Position numbers and translations under genes: made by a program. The notes beneath the pieces are model-generated. The model ran no database searches. It was given only the letters and a program-made list of their open reading frames with translations, and was not told the origin of the DNA. Shown one piece after another: positions 1-7,893 of a DNA stretch of 42,536 nucleotides; position 1 is the first letter of the stretch; each line of letters opens with the position of its first letter. The stretch is from positions 1-42,536 of the forward strand of contig JARKPC010000183.1 in assembly GCA_029975435.1 (NCBI GenBank), read 5' to 3'. Origin of the DNA: Propionivibrio sp. (GTDB lineage: Bacteria > Pseudomonadota > Gammaproteobacteria > Burkholderiales > Rhodocyclaceae).

Positions 1-46
1 CTCCGGGGTCGCCCATCGTCACCGCCAGCCGTATCGCTTTACTCAT
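1..46 (-). CDS. PdxA-family dehydrogenase, N-terminal fragment cut by the window edge
   Basis: Only the first 15 codons are present, reading MSKAIRLAVTMGDPG on the minus strand. This matches the start of the PdxA family (4-hydroxythreonine-4-phosphate dehydrogenase), whose proteins open with a short strand followed by TMGDP(A/G)GIGPE. An AAAGGGA ribosome-binding site lies just upstream of the ATG, which fixes the start. The canonical member oxidises a phosphorylated 3-hydroxy acid in vitamin B6 synthesis. A second branch, often called PdxA2, works in sugar-acid and aromatic-acid catabolism. Divergence from a TRAP transporter operon makes the catabolic branch more likely, but the fragment cannot decide. 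Confidence 0.72.
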   Translation of the reverse strand, partial: MSKAIRLAVTMGDPG

Positions 47-562
47 CGCTATCCCTTTCTCTCTCCACTTCCGCTCAGCCGCTCGACCATCCGCACCAGA
101 TCCTCCCGAACTCCAAACGCTCCCGATCGGGAATGACAGGGGTCGCACAGATGGCACCAGTGAAAGATTATGGTTCGTTATGATAGAAATTGCAATACAT
201 CACCGAACGTTTTCTGGTAACCGGATACCGACCGCTTTCCGGCACGCGACGACCGCGAGGCACGACCCACGTCTCTCCTTGCCCGTGCGATAGAGCATCA
301 TGAACCGCATATCACGTGGCTGAGAGGACCGCTCCTGAGAAGGGGAAGATTCGTATTCAGCCTCGCGCGGGAGGCGCAGGAAAAGAAATGTCAACTGAAG
401 TTTCGTGACGGGTATTGACAGATTGTGGAAGTTATATCAATCTACGCATCGAGGAACGTGGATCGCTTCAATGCAAAGAACGTTTCCCCCGCGGTCGACG
501 CCACTTCGGCAACGATTGTGGAACGAAGTAAAACCAGATTTATTTATCTTGGAGGATCTGAA
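47..562. other. Divergent intergenic region between pdxA-like gene and TRAP operon
   Basis: About 516 bases without a convincing gene. It must hold promoters for the minus-strand pdxA-like gene and the plus-strand TRAP operon. I see an inverted repeat TGTCAA-N20-TTGACA at 389-420. A weak sigma-54-like sequence GAGGAACGTGGATCGCT at 451-467 has the GG and GC pairs correctly spaced but poor flanks. An open frame runs into the binding-protein gene from 425, but it has no signal peptide or ribosome-binding site of its own and is probably untranslated leader. Confidence 0.5.
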
Positions 563-1558
563 ATGAACAAATTCCGCTTCGGTGTTTTTGTCGCGAGTAT
601 CGCCTGCCTGACCACGGGGTCGATGGCGTCGGCCGAAACGATCAAGATCGGAACACAGGAGCCCGGCGGCAGCTTCTATTCGGCCGGTGTCACCTTCGCC
701 AAGCTGATCGACGACAACAAGGCCGCCGGCCTGACTACCGAAATCATTCCGCGCGGCGGGGCATTCGGCAATCCGACCGCCGTCGAAAAGGGCGTTGCCC
801 AGTTCGGCTTCACCACCTCGAATACGGCGGCCTGGGCCCGCGATGGCCTCGAGGAAGTCTACAAGGGCGTGAAGGCCGAGAAGATCCGCACCGTGAGCGG
901 ATCGATGCAGGCCGCCTACACCATGGTCATCGCGCGCAAGGCTTATGTCGACTCGACCGGCTTCAAGAGCCTGGAGCAGATGCTCAAGGCGTCTACACTC
1001 CCGCGCATCGGCCTCAAGCCGACCGGCAGCCAGGTACCGATCATCGCCGACATGGTGTTCAAGACGATGGGCAGTAGCCTTGCCGAGCTGCGCGCCAAGG
1101 GCGCGATCACCCAGGCCTCCGCCGGACAGATCACCGGCATGCTCACCGACGGCCGCCTCGACATTTACATTGAAAACGCACCCGCCGGCCAAGCCACCGT
1201 CACCGAGATGACGCTGACCAACGACATGGTCTTCATTCCCTTCTCGGACAAGACGCTCGCCGATCTCGCCAAAGGCGGCTTGCCCACTGGAGTGATGTCG
1301 AAGAACACCTTCAAGGGCCAGAATGAAGATTATCGGAATCCGGTCAGTTCCACGGTCTTCATCACCAGCAAGGACGTGCCGGAGAAGGTCGTGTACGACG
1401 TCCTCAAGACGCTTGTCGACAACAAGGCCTACATCGCCGAGCAGCAAGCGGCCTTCAAGCTCTGGGATCCAGCCGCCGGTTGCCAGCCGCAGAACGCCGT
1501 GCTGGCCTTGCATCCCGGCGCCGAGAAACTCTGCAAGGAGCGCGGCTGGCTCAAGTAA
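563..1558 (+). CDS. TAXI-family TRAP transporter solute-binding protein
   Basis: Predicted periplasmic binding protein of 331 residues that captures a carboxylic acid for the adjacent fused TRAP permease. A signal peptide (about residues 1-24, MNKFRFGV...SMASA) precedes ETIKIGTQEPGGSFYSAG, which matches the opening of TAXI-type receptors. The ATG at 563 was chosen over an open frame extending upstream to 425 because GGAGG lies 7-8 bases before it and the signal peptide begins there. A stable hairpin follows the gene, consistent with the binding protein being made in excess over the permease. The ligand cannot be told; TAXI proteins commonly bind C4-dicarboxylates, glutamate or related organic acids. 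Confidence 0.9.
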   Translation: MNKFRFGVFVASIACLTTGSMASAETIKIGTQEPGGSFYSAGVTFAKLIDDNKAAGLTTEIIPRGGAFGNPTAVEKGVAQFGFTTSNTAAWARDGLEEVYKGVKAEKIRTVSGSMQAAYTMVIARKAYVDSTGFKSLEQMLKASTLPRIGLKPTGSQVPIIADMVFKTMGSSLAELRAKGAITQASAGQITGMLTDGRLDIYIENAPAGQATVTEMTLTNDMVFIPFSDKTLADLAKGGLPTGVMSKNTFKGQNEDYRNPVSSTVFITSKDVPEKVVYDVLKTLVDNKAYIAEQQAAFKLWDPAAGCQPQNAVLALHPGAEKLCKERGWLK

Positions 1559-1575
1559 CCCCCTCGCCTGACAGG

Positions 1576-1603
1576 TCCGGCTCCGCCTCAGGGCGGAGCC
1601 GGA
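1576..1603 (+). other. Intercistronic hairpin, 12-bp perfect stem
   Basis: TCCGGCTCCGCC is repeated in inverted form around a four-base loop. No T-tract follows, so it is probably an mRNA-stabilising or partial attenuating hairpin between the binding-protein and permease genes rather than a full terminator. Confidence 0.6.
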
Positions 1604-1684
1604 TGGCAAAACGGGACATGCGGCGCGCGAAAGAAAGGCTCACGCGCTCGCACAAACTCTGGAACGCGCTGCGGACAACACACC

Positions 1685-3646
1685 ATGATTACCTATCCAA
1701 AACTCCATCGCCTGCTATTTGTCATTCTGGCACTGGGATACTTCGCTTTCCTGCTCAAGCAGTTCTATTGGCCTGATCCGCCCATGCTGGCGGCACCGGT
1801 CCATGTCTTCCTGGCGATGGCGGTAACGACGCTGATGATCCCCTTCAAGTTCACCTCGCCGACGGCACGCTTCGTCGGCCGCGCCGTCGAATTGGCCATG
1901 GTGATCGCCTGTCTGCTGATCGCCGTCCACTACGTTCGCGAACTCAACCGCATGGAGACCCGTCTGCCGTACGTCGACGATGTCTTCATGATCGACAAAG
2001 CGGTATTCGTTGTTGGCACGCTGATGCTCCTGGAGGGGATACGCCGTTGCGTCGGCTGGAGCCTCCTGATCATGATTGTTGCGTTCCTGGCCTATGCAGC
2101 CTTCGGCTTTCTGGTGCCGCAGCCGATCGGATTTTCCGGCTTCGATCTCGCTCAGCTCACCGACATGATGTCGATGAACACCGACGGGCTGTTCGGCATC
2201 ACGGCAACGACCTCGATCAACTTCGTGTTCTACTTCATCATGTTCGGCGCCGTCTTCGCGGCGACGGGCGGCGGCGCGCTATTCATCGACATCGCCATGA
2301 TGGCGGCAGGGCGCCTCACCGGTGGAGCCGCCAAGGCCGCACTGATCGCCTCCGGGCTGTTCGGCACCATCTCGGGCTCGGCGGTCTCCAACGTCGTTGC
2401 CACTGGCGTGCTCACCATCCCGCTGATGCGCCGCGCCGGCTACTCCGCCGAACAAGCCGCCGCGACCGAAGCGATCGCCTCGACCGGCGGTCAGCTGATG
2501 CCGCCCGTCATGGGCATCGCCGCCTTTGTGATGGCCGACATGCTCGGTGTGCCCTACACCCGCATCGCGCTCGCCGGCATCATTCCGGCCTTTGCCTTTT
2601 ACGGCGCGCTGTACGTCATCATCGACCTGCGCGCCCGCAAGACCGGCGTCGGGACCGTCAACTTCGATACCTCAACGCTCCCGCCGCTCGGGCCGCGCCT
2701 GCACCTGCTGATCGGCCCGCTGTCGCTGCTCGGCATGCTGTTCGCCGGCTTTTCGGCGCCGTTCGCGGCCTTCTACGCCTCGGCCATCGCCCTCGTGACC
2801 CCGCTGTTGCGCAAGAGCACGCGGTTCGACCTCGCCAAACTTTACGAGATCGCTCTTGATGTGCCCAAGCAGATGGCAACCCTGTCGATCCCGCTGTGCA
2901 CCATCGGCATCATCATGGCGGTGGCCACACAGTCGAACCTGGCGTTGAAGTTCGTTACCGGTCTGACCGTTCTGGGCGGCGGCTATCTCTATCTGTCGCT
3001 ATTTCTGATCGTCATCGGCTGCCTGATCATGGGCATGGGCCTGCCGACGGTGGCTGCCTACATCATCGGTTCGGTGATGTTCGTGCCGGCCTTGGTCGGT
3101 ATGGGAGTCGACCGCTTGGCGGCGAACTTCTTCGTCATGTTCTTCTGCGTCCTCTCGATGGTGACGCCGCCGGTGGCGCTTGCCTCGTTCGCGGCCGCCG
3201 GCCTGGCAGGAGCCAACACCATGAAGACCGGCATGCTGGCGACGGGTCTGGGAGCGGTAAGCTTCCTGATCCCGTTCGGCTTCGTCACCGACCCGATCAT
3301 CCTCTGGAGCGGCCCGATCACGTCGATCCTGATCGCCTTCTTCGGCATGATGTGCTCGACCGTCGCGTGGGCAGTGTTCATCCAGGGGTACTTCCACCAA
3401 AACCTCACCTTGGCGGAAAGGCTTATTTTCCTGGCGATCTGCGTCGGCATCGTCCTCGTCCACAGCCTCACCCCCGTCTGGTTCGCGTTGCTCGCCGCAT
3501 TCTGGGTCATGACCGGCTGGTGCTTCCTGATACGACCGCGGTTTTTCAAGGATGAACGTCACGTGATCGCACCGCCACCGTCAGTCTCGGGTGAGGAGAT
3601 CTTTGCCAACGCCAACACTGCGCACGAATCCACAACGGGCGACTGA
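1685..3646 (+). CDS. Fused TRAP transporter permease (DctQM fusion)
   Basis: Inner-membrane permease of 653 residues in which the small (4-helix) and large (12-helix) TRAP subunits are fused, as is usual for TAXI systems. Hydrophobic helices begin at about residue 9 and continue almost throughout. The stretch around residues 180-290 (FGAVFAATGGGALFIDIAMM, GTISGSAVSNV, STGGQLMPPVMG) is characteristic of the DctM domain that forms the ion-coupled transport path. Uptake would be driven by Na+ or H+. The gene follows its binding protein by 126 bases containing a hairpin. The ATG at 1685 has only a weak ribosome-binding site, which may lower its translation. Confidence 0.93.
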   Translation: MITYPKLHRLLFVILALGYFAFLLKQFYWPDPPMLAAPVHVFLAMAVTTLMIPFKFTSPTARFVGRAVELAMVIACLLIAVHYVRELNRMETRLPYVDDVFMIDKAVFVVGTLMLLEGIRRCVGWSLLIMIVAFLAYAAFGFLVPQPIGFSGFDLAQLTDMMSMNTDGLFGITATTSINFVFYFIMFGAVFAATGGGALFIDIAMMAAGRLTGGAAKAALIASGLFGTISGSAVSNVVATGVLTIPLMRRAGYSAEQAAATEAIASTGGQLMPPVMGIAAFVMADMLGVPYTRIALAGIIPAFAFYGALYVIIDLRARKTGVGTVNFDTSTLPPLGPRLHLLIGPLSLLGMLFAGFSAPFAAFYASAIALVTPLLRKSTRFDLAKLYEIALDVPKQMATLSIPLCTIGIIMAVATQSNLALKFVTGLTVLGGGYLYLSLFLIVIGCLIMGMGLPTVAAYIIGSVMFVPALVGMGVDRLAANFFVMFFCVLSMVTPPVALASFAAAGLAGANTMKTGMLATGLGAVSFLIPFGFVTDPIILWSGPITSILIAFFGMMCSTVAWAVFIQGYFHQNLTLAERLIFLAICVGIVLVHSLTPVWFALLAAFWVMTGWCFLIRPRFFKDERHVIAPPPSVSGEEIFANANTAHESTTGD

Positions 3647-3673
3647 CTTCACGGGTCTGCATTGCGTATGGCA

Positions 3674-3701
3674 GGCAGCCAGCAAGTCAACGCTGGCTGC
3701 C
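3674..3701 (+). other. Intercistronic hairpin, 10-bp stem
   Basis: GGCAGCCAGC and its exact inverse flank an eight-base loop in the 153-base gap between the permease and the aldolase-like gene. No T-tract follows, so a processing or stability role is more likely than termination. Confidence 0.45.
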
Positions 3702-3727
3702 GCCAGAATTGCCGCCCCTGGCAAGTT

Positions 3728-3741
3728 AACTCGCGCGAGTT
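3728..3741. promoter_or_regulatory. 14-bp perfect palindrome AACTCGCGCGAGTT
   Basis: A gapless palindrome about 60 bases before the aldolase-like gene. It could be a repressor operator for an internal promoter; no matching copy was seen elsewhere in the window. Confidence 0.3.
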
Positions 3742-3799
3742 TCCCTCCGGCTCGTAAGCCTCAACCAACCTTACTCCGTTTCAAGACAAGGACAGAAAA

Positions 3800-4681
3800 A
3801 TGTTCAAACCTCAAGGCATCATCGTTCCCATCATCACCCCGATGAACGATGACGAAAGCTTCAACGAAGCGCAGTTCCGCATCGAAATCAACCGTCTGAT
3901 CGATGGCGGCGTTTCCGGCATCTTCGCCCTTGGCACAAATGGCGAGGTGTATGCGCTGAACGAGGAAGAAAAGCTGAGAGTGCTGAAAGTCGCCGTGGAC
4001 GAAGTCAAGGGCCGCGTGCCCGTCTACGCCGGCACCGGCTGCATCGGCACCAAGGAAACCGCCGAAATGTCGAAGAAGGCGGAAGACCTCGGTGTCGACG
4101 CACTTTCGGTGGTCTCGCCCTACTTCGTGAGCGTCTCCCAGGACGATCTCTACCGTCACTTCAGCGCCGTCGCCAAGAGCGTGAAACTGCCGATTCTGCT
4201 GTACAACATGCCCGCCCGCACGGGCAACAACATCAACTACACGACCGTCAAGAAACTGGTCGCGGAGAACCCCAACATCGTCGGCGCCAAGGACTCCAGC
4301 GGCAATTTCGACAACACCCTGCGCTACATCGAAGATACCGGCGGCCAGGTCAGCGTCCTCGCCGGCAACGATTCGCTGATCCTGTGGACCCTGCTCGCCG
4401 GCGGGACCGGCGCCATCTCCGGATGGTCCAATGTCTTCCCGAAACTGATCTGCAGCATTTACGACTACTGGTCCCAAGGCAACTTCGAAGCCGCCAACAA
4501 AGCGCAGCGAGCCATCCGCCCCTTCCGCGACGTCATGGCGCTGGGCAACCCCAACTCCATCGTCAAGCGTTCGCTGAACCTGCTCGGACACAAGGTCGGC
4601 CCGGCCCGAGAACCCGCCAGCGGCATCGACCCGAAAATCGACGCCGCCCTCAAGGCCGCGTTCGAAGGCTATACGGAATAA
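3800..4681 (+). CDS. DapA/NAL-superfamily class I aldolase, catabolic paralogue 1
   Basis: A 293-residue cytosolic (beta/alpha)8 enzyme of the dihydrodipicolinate synthase family. Visible motifs are GTNGE (45-49), Tyr135 in LYNMPARTG, Arg140 in the same motif, and the Schiff-base lysine Lys164 in VGAKDSSG. Arg140 is the residue that in true DapA binds the substrate carboxylate, so an acidic substrate is likely. It is not the housekeeping DapA, which is encoded at 21638-22522 and has the standard GTTGE. The gene lies 11 bases before a D-2-hydroxyacid dehydrogenase and downstream of a TRAP transporter, suggesting aldol cleavage or dehydration of an imported 2-oxo acid. The ribosome-binding site is AAGGA upstream of ATG 3800. 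Exact substrate unknown. Confidence 0.88.
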   Translation: MFKPQGIIVPIITPMNDDESFNEAQFRIEINRLIDGGVSGIFALGTNGEVYALNEEEKLRVLKVAVDEVKGRVPVYAGTGCIGTKETAEMSKKAEDLGVDALSVVSPYFVSVSQDDLYRHFSAVAKSVKLPILLYNMPARTGNNINYTTVKKLVAENPNIVGAKDSSGNFDNTLRYIEDTGGQVSVLAGNDSLILWTLLAGGTGAISGWSNVFPKLICSIYDYWSQGNFEAANKAQRAIRPFRDVMALGNPNSIVKRSLNLLGHKVGPAREPASGIDPKIDAALKAAFEGYTE

Positions 4682-4692
4682 GGGCGGGCAGC

Positions 4693-5664
4693 ATGGCGAA
4701 AGTCGTCATCACACAGAGACTTCATGAGAAAGGCATGCAGTTCCTGGAGCAGCACGCCCAGGCCGTCATCGCCGGAACGGGCAATCCGCGCGAACTCGAT
4801 CCGTTCCTGGCGGACGCGGACGGGTTGATCATCCGCATCGGCTCCATCGACCGGCAAGGCCTGCTCGCTGCCAGGAACCTGAAAGTCATCGGCCGCCCGG
4901 GCGTCGGCGTCGACGATGTGGATGTCGCGACCTGCACGGAACTCGGCATCCCGGTCGTCATCGTGCCGGGCGCCAATACGCGCTCCGTTGCCGAACACGC
5001 CATGCTGCTGATGTTTGCCGTGGCCAAGGATCTGATCCGCTCCGACCAGGAAACGCGGCGCGGCAACTTCGGTATCCGCTCCAGCTTCAAAGCCTATGAA
5101 TTGAACGGCAGAACGCTTGGCCTCATCGGCGGCGGCGCCATCGGTTCCGAATTCGGGCGCATGGCTCAAGGCATCGGCATGAAGGTCATGGTCTACGACC
5201 CCTTCCTGAAGAAGGAAGAGGTGGAAGCCCGAAGCTGGCGCCACGTCGCCAGCCTTGACGATCTTTACCGCGACGCGGACGTCATCTCCATTCATGTACC
5301 GCTGACCGAGCAGACCCGAAACATGATTGGCGATCGTGAATTCGGCCTGATGAATAGGGACGCCATTCTCATCAACTGTGCGCGCGGCGGCATCATCGAC
5401 GAAAACGCGCTGTACCGGGCGCTCAAGGAAAACCGCATCCAAGGCGTGGGTACCGACGTACTGGCCAAAGAACCTTTCGACACAACCAGCCCACTGATGT
5501 CGTTGGACAACTTCGTCCTCACGCCGCACATGGCCGGCCAAACCAGGGAAGCCGCAGCCGGCGTCGCCACGGGCGCGGTAGCCGGTGTTCTTGCAGTCAT
5601 CAACGGTGAGAAATGGCCGAAGGTGTGCAACCCGGAGGTCTATAACCACCCGCGCTGGAAATAA
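4693..5664 (+). CDS. D-isomer-specific 2-hydroxyacid dehydrogenase (SerA-like), paralogue 1
   Basis: A 323-residue NAD-dependent dehydrogenase of the phosphoglycerate dehydrogenase superfamily. It shows the dinucleotide motif GLIGGGAIGSEFGRM, an acidic residue after the second strand (MVYDPF) pointing to NAD, and catalytic Arg (NCARGGIIDE), Glu (LAKEPF) and His (LTPHMAGQT). The ATG at 4693 follows a GGGCGG stretch and lies 11 bases after the aldolase stop; open frame further upstream only overlaps that gene. It has the same length as, and shares the unusual C-terminal HPRW ending with, the dehydrogenase at 8958-9929. Likely role: interconversion of a 2-hydroxy acid and its 2-oxo acid next to the aldolase step. 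Confidence 0.9.
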   Translation: MAKVVITQRLHEKGMQFLEQHAQAVIAGTGNPRELDPFLADADGLIIRIGSIDRQGLLAARNLKVIGRPGVGVDDVDVATCTELGIPVVIVPGANTRSVAEHAMLLMFAVAKDLIRSDQETRRGNFGIRSSFKAYELNGRTLGLIGGGAIGSEFGRMAQGIGMKVMVYDPFLKKEEVEARSWRHVASLDDLYRDADVISIHVPLTEQTRNMIGDREFGLMNRDAILINCARGGIIDENALYRALKENRIQGVGTDVLAKEPFDTTSPLMSLDNFVLTPHMAGQTREAAAGVATGAVAGVLAVINGEKWPKVCNPEVYNHPRWK

Positions 5665-5693
5665 TCTGCAACAGTCACAGACTTGGCAATAAA

Positions 5694-5722
5694 TGTAACA
5701 GGTGGATCTATCGATCTTTACA
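5694..5722. promoter_or_regulatory. Possible activator site upstream of tctBAC (TGTAA ... TTACA)
   Basis: TGTAAC at 5694-5699 and TTACA at 5718-5722 form a loose inverted pair resembling the half-sites of the perfect repeat at 11375-11396, but with wider spacing. The pair lies about 80-107 bases before the predicted tctBAC start site, the usual range for a sigma-54 activator. Confidence 0.35.
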
Positions 5723-5773
5723 AATGTATTGACCACCAAGACAGACAACCTATAGGAATCAGTCAGATAAAGC

Positions 5774-5790
5774 TTGGCATGCAAAGTGCA
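5774..5790 (+). promoter_or_regulatory. Sigma-54 (-24/-12) promoter of tctBAC
   Basis: TTGGCATGCAAAGTGCA compares with the consensus TTGGCAC-G-N4-TTGCW. GG (5776-5777) and GC (5788-5789) are separated by exactly ten bases and most flanking positions match. Transcription would start near 5801, giving a leader of about 54 bases before tctB. Confidence 0.72.
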
Positions 5791-5854
5791 CATAGCTTTG
5801 ATCAAACTGACCAGAGAATTACAACCGGAAATTTGGCTGAACAAGGAGGGTCTA

Positions 5855-6331
5855 ATGAAGAAAGCCAACCACGATACGTATGTCGGCATCGTTTTCCTGC
5901 TTTTTTGCGGGTTCGCCTGGTGGCAGATATCCAAGCTGCCTCTCGGCGTGGGTTACAAGGACACCATCGGACCGGAATTTTTTCCTGGCGTGATGACCGC
6001 CACCATCGCCATCCTTTCCGTCTCGCTGATCATCCGCAGCCTGTGGCGTAGTGCTCGGGAGGCAGACACGCCCCCCACTCTCGCCGCCGGCAATATCCTT
6101 CTACGCATCGCCTTCTTCATAGTTCTTCTGGTTGTCTACATCCTGACCTACGAACCGTTGGGATTCCTGCTGTCGTCCGCAATCGTACTGCCTGCCGGCA
6201 TGGTCATGCTCGGAGAAAAGCGACTCAGCCAGATACTGTTGTTCCCCGCCGTGATCATCGGAGTGGGATACATAGGCTTTACAAAAATCATGATGGTGCC
6301 TCTGCCGGAATTTCCGACGCACCTTTTCTGA
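5855..6331 (+). CDS. tctB: Tripartite tricarboxylate transporter, small membrane subunit TctB
   Basis: A 158-residue protein with about four transmembrane helices, starting MKKANHDTYVGIVFLLF. The segment GYKDTIGPEFFPGVMTATIA is the typical TctB motif (GPxxFP) after the first helix. The ATG at 5855 follows AAGGAGGG; an open frame extends to 5774 but would run through the sigma-54 promoter, so it is rejected. TctB pairs with the large TctA channel and the periplasmic TctC receptor. The gene is first in tctB-tctA-tctC, separated from the dehydrogenase upstream by 190 bases holding the promoter elements. The family transports citrate, tartrate, aromatic and other carboxylates. Confidence 0.88.
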   Translation: MKKANHDTYVGIVFLLFCGFAWWQISKLPLGVGYKDTIGPEFFPGVMTATIAILSVSLIIRSLWRSAREADTPPTLAAGNILLRIAFFIVLLVVYILTYEPLGFLLSSAIVLPAGMVMLGEKRLSQILLFPAVIIGVGYIGFTKIMMVPLPEFPTHLF

Positions 6332-6373
6332 AACGCCGGAATGCCCTGTACGAATCATTTCTGAGGAGGCTCA

Positions 6374-7861
6374 ATGCAACCCCCTGATACTCTAGGTTTT
6401 GTCCTTGCGGTCTTCAGACCTGAATGCCTATGGGCAATTTTCGTCGGTGTCTTTGGCGGAACGGTCATCGGCGCTTTGCCGGGACTAACCGCCACCATGG
6501 GCGTCGCCCTGCTGATTCCCCTGACGTTCGGCATGGACCCGGTCATCGGATTGAACATGCTGATCGGCATTTACGTCGGAGGCATTTACGGCGGCTGCAT
6601 CTCGTCCATTCTGGTCAAGACTCCGGGCACCCCGGCGTCGGCCGCGACGGTGCTCGACGGTTACCCATTGGCGCAGAAAGGACAGGCCATGAAGGCACTC
6701 GGAATGGCCACCATAGCTTCGGGCATCGGCGGCCTCTTCTCCTGCGTGGTGCTCGCGTTCATGGCCCCCATGCTGGCCAGCATGGCCCTGAAGTTCGGCC
6801 CGGCAGAATACTTCTCCCTCGCCACTTTCGGACTCGCCATCATTGCCAGCCTCTCCAGTGACATTCTCAAGGGCATTTTGGTGGGTTGCCTGGGAATGCT
6901 GCTCTCCTGCATCGGTGCCGACCCTATCGGCGGTGTCCAGCGCTTCACTTTCGGCGCCACCGGTTTCGCGGATGGCGTTGCGTTCATACCAGCCCTGATC
7001 GGTCTCTTCGCCATTTCCGAAGTCATGGTCCAGATCGAGCACATTTTTGAAAAGACCGAGGTGACGATCAAGTTGTCCGGCAGCATTCCCACCCTGAAAG
7101 AAACCCTTGCCTGCTGGAAAACCCTGCTTCGCGGCTCCATTATCGGCACGATCGTCGGGATCATCCCCGGAACTGGTTCTGGAACAGCCTCCTGGATCGC
7201 CTACAGCGAGGCCAAGCGGACATCCAAGCACCCGGAACGCTATGGCACGGGGGAACTTGACGGGGTGGCCGCAACGGAGAGCGCCAACAACGCCGTCTGC
7301 GGCGGTGCCCTGGTGCCCTTGCTCGCCCTCGGCATTCCCGGCGACTCGGTCACCGCGGTTCTGGTCGGCGGACTGATGATCCAGGGACTGGCTCCAGGAC
7401 CGATGCTGTTCGCGGAACGCCCCGACGTCGTAATCGGGATTTTCACCGGCAGTTTCTTGGCCAACATCTTCATGATAATCATCGGTCTTCTGGGTGTCGG
7501 ACTGTTCGCCCAGGTACTGAAGATTCCAAAGCGCACGCTGGTCATGGCCATTGTCATGTTCTGCGTCCTCGGTTCCTACGCCATCAACATGAACGTGGCC
7601 GACCTCTACACCATGCTGATCTTCGGCGTTGTGGGCTACTTCCTGCAGAAATACAACTTCTCCCTGGCGGCCGTGTGCATTTCCCTGATACTCGGTCCTC
7701 TGGCCGAGGAGAATCTGCGCCTGGCCTACATTGCCAACAAGGGCGACCTCACGGTGTTCGTGACACGGCCGCTTTCCGCTCTATTCGTCTTTCTGACCGT
7801 TTTCTCGCTGTTCTGGCCCATTTACCGCGAATGGAAAACCGGCAAGAAAATCCCGCAATAG
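6374..7861 (+). CDS. tctA: Tripartite tricarboxylate transporter, large permease TctA
   Basis: A 495-residue integral membrane protein with about 12 helices. It contains the two TctA signatures: GALPGLTATMGVALLIPLTF near residues 35-54, and GIIPGTGSGTASWIAYSEAK near residues 259-278, followed by ATESANNA and LLALGIPGDSVTAVL. These form the family's two related substrate-translocating halves. A strong GAGGAGG-type ribosome-binding site precedes ATG 6374, and tctB ends 42 bases upstream. A paralogue is encoded at 13972-15480. Confidence 0.94.
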   Translation: MQPPDTLGFVLAVFRPECLWAIFVGVFGGTVIGALPGLTATMGVALLIPLTFGMDPVIGLNMLIGIYVGGIYGGCISSILVKTPGTPASAATVLDGYPLAQKGQAMKALGMATIASGIGGLFSCVVLAFMAPMLASMALKFGPAEYFSLATFGLAIIASLSSDILKGILVGCLGMLLSCIGADPIGGVQRFTFGATGFADGVAFIPALIGLFAISEVMVQIEHIFEKTEVTIKLSGSIPTLKETLACWKTLLRGSIIGTIVGIIPGTGSGTASWIAYSEAKRTSKHPERYGTGELDGVAATESANNAVCGGALVPLLALGIPGDSVTAVLVGGLMIQGLAPGPMLFAERPDVVIGIFTGSFLANIFMIIIGLLGVGLFAQVLKIPKRTLVMAIVMFCVLGSYAINMNVADLYTMLIFGVVGYFLQKYNFSLAAVCISLILGPLAEENLRLAYIANKGDLTVFVTRPLSALFVFLTVFSLFWPIYREWKTGKKIPQ

Positions 7862-7893
7862 CACCACCCCTTCAAATACCAAGGAGAGAGTCC

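Noticed and set aside
437..1609. Long antisense open frame over the TAXI binding-protein gene
   Set aside because: It is the complement of a well-supported gene with high third-position G+C, has no recognisable domains, and is biased to Arg, Gly and His as shadow frames are.
3672..3690. Sigma-54-like TGGCAGGCAGCCAGCA before the first aldolase gene
   Set aside because: GG and GC are spaced ten bases apart, but the TT before GC is absent and the sequence is explained by the arm of the 3674-3701 hairpin.
4669..5934. 421-codon antisense open frame opposite the first dehydrogenase and the tctB promoter region
   Set aside because: No family features or ribosome-binding site. It covers a clear dehydrogenase on the other strand and runs through the sigma-54 promoter.
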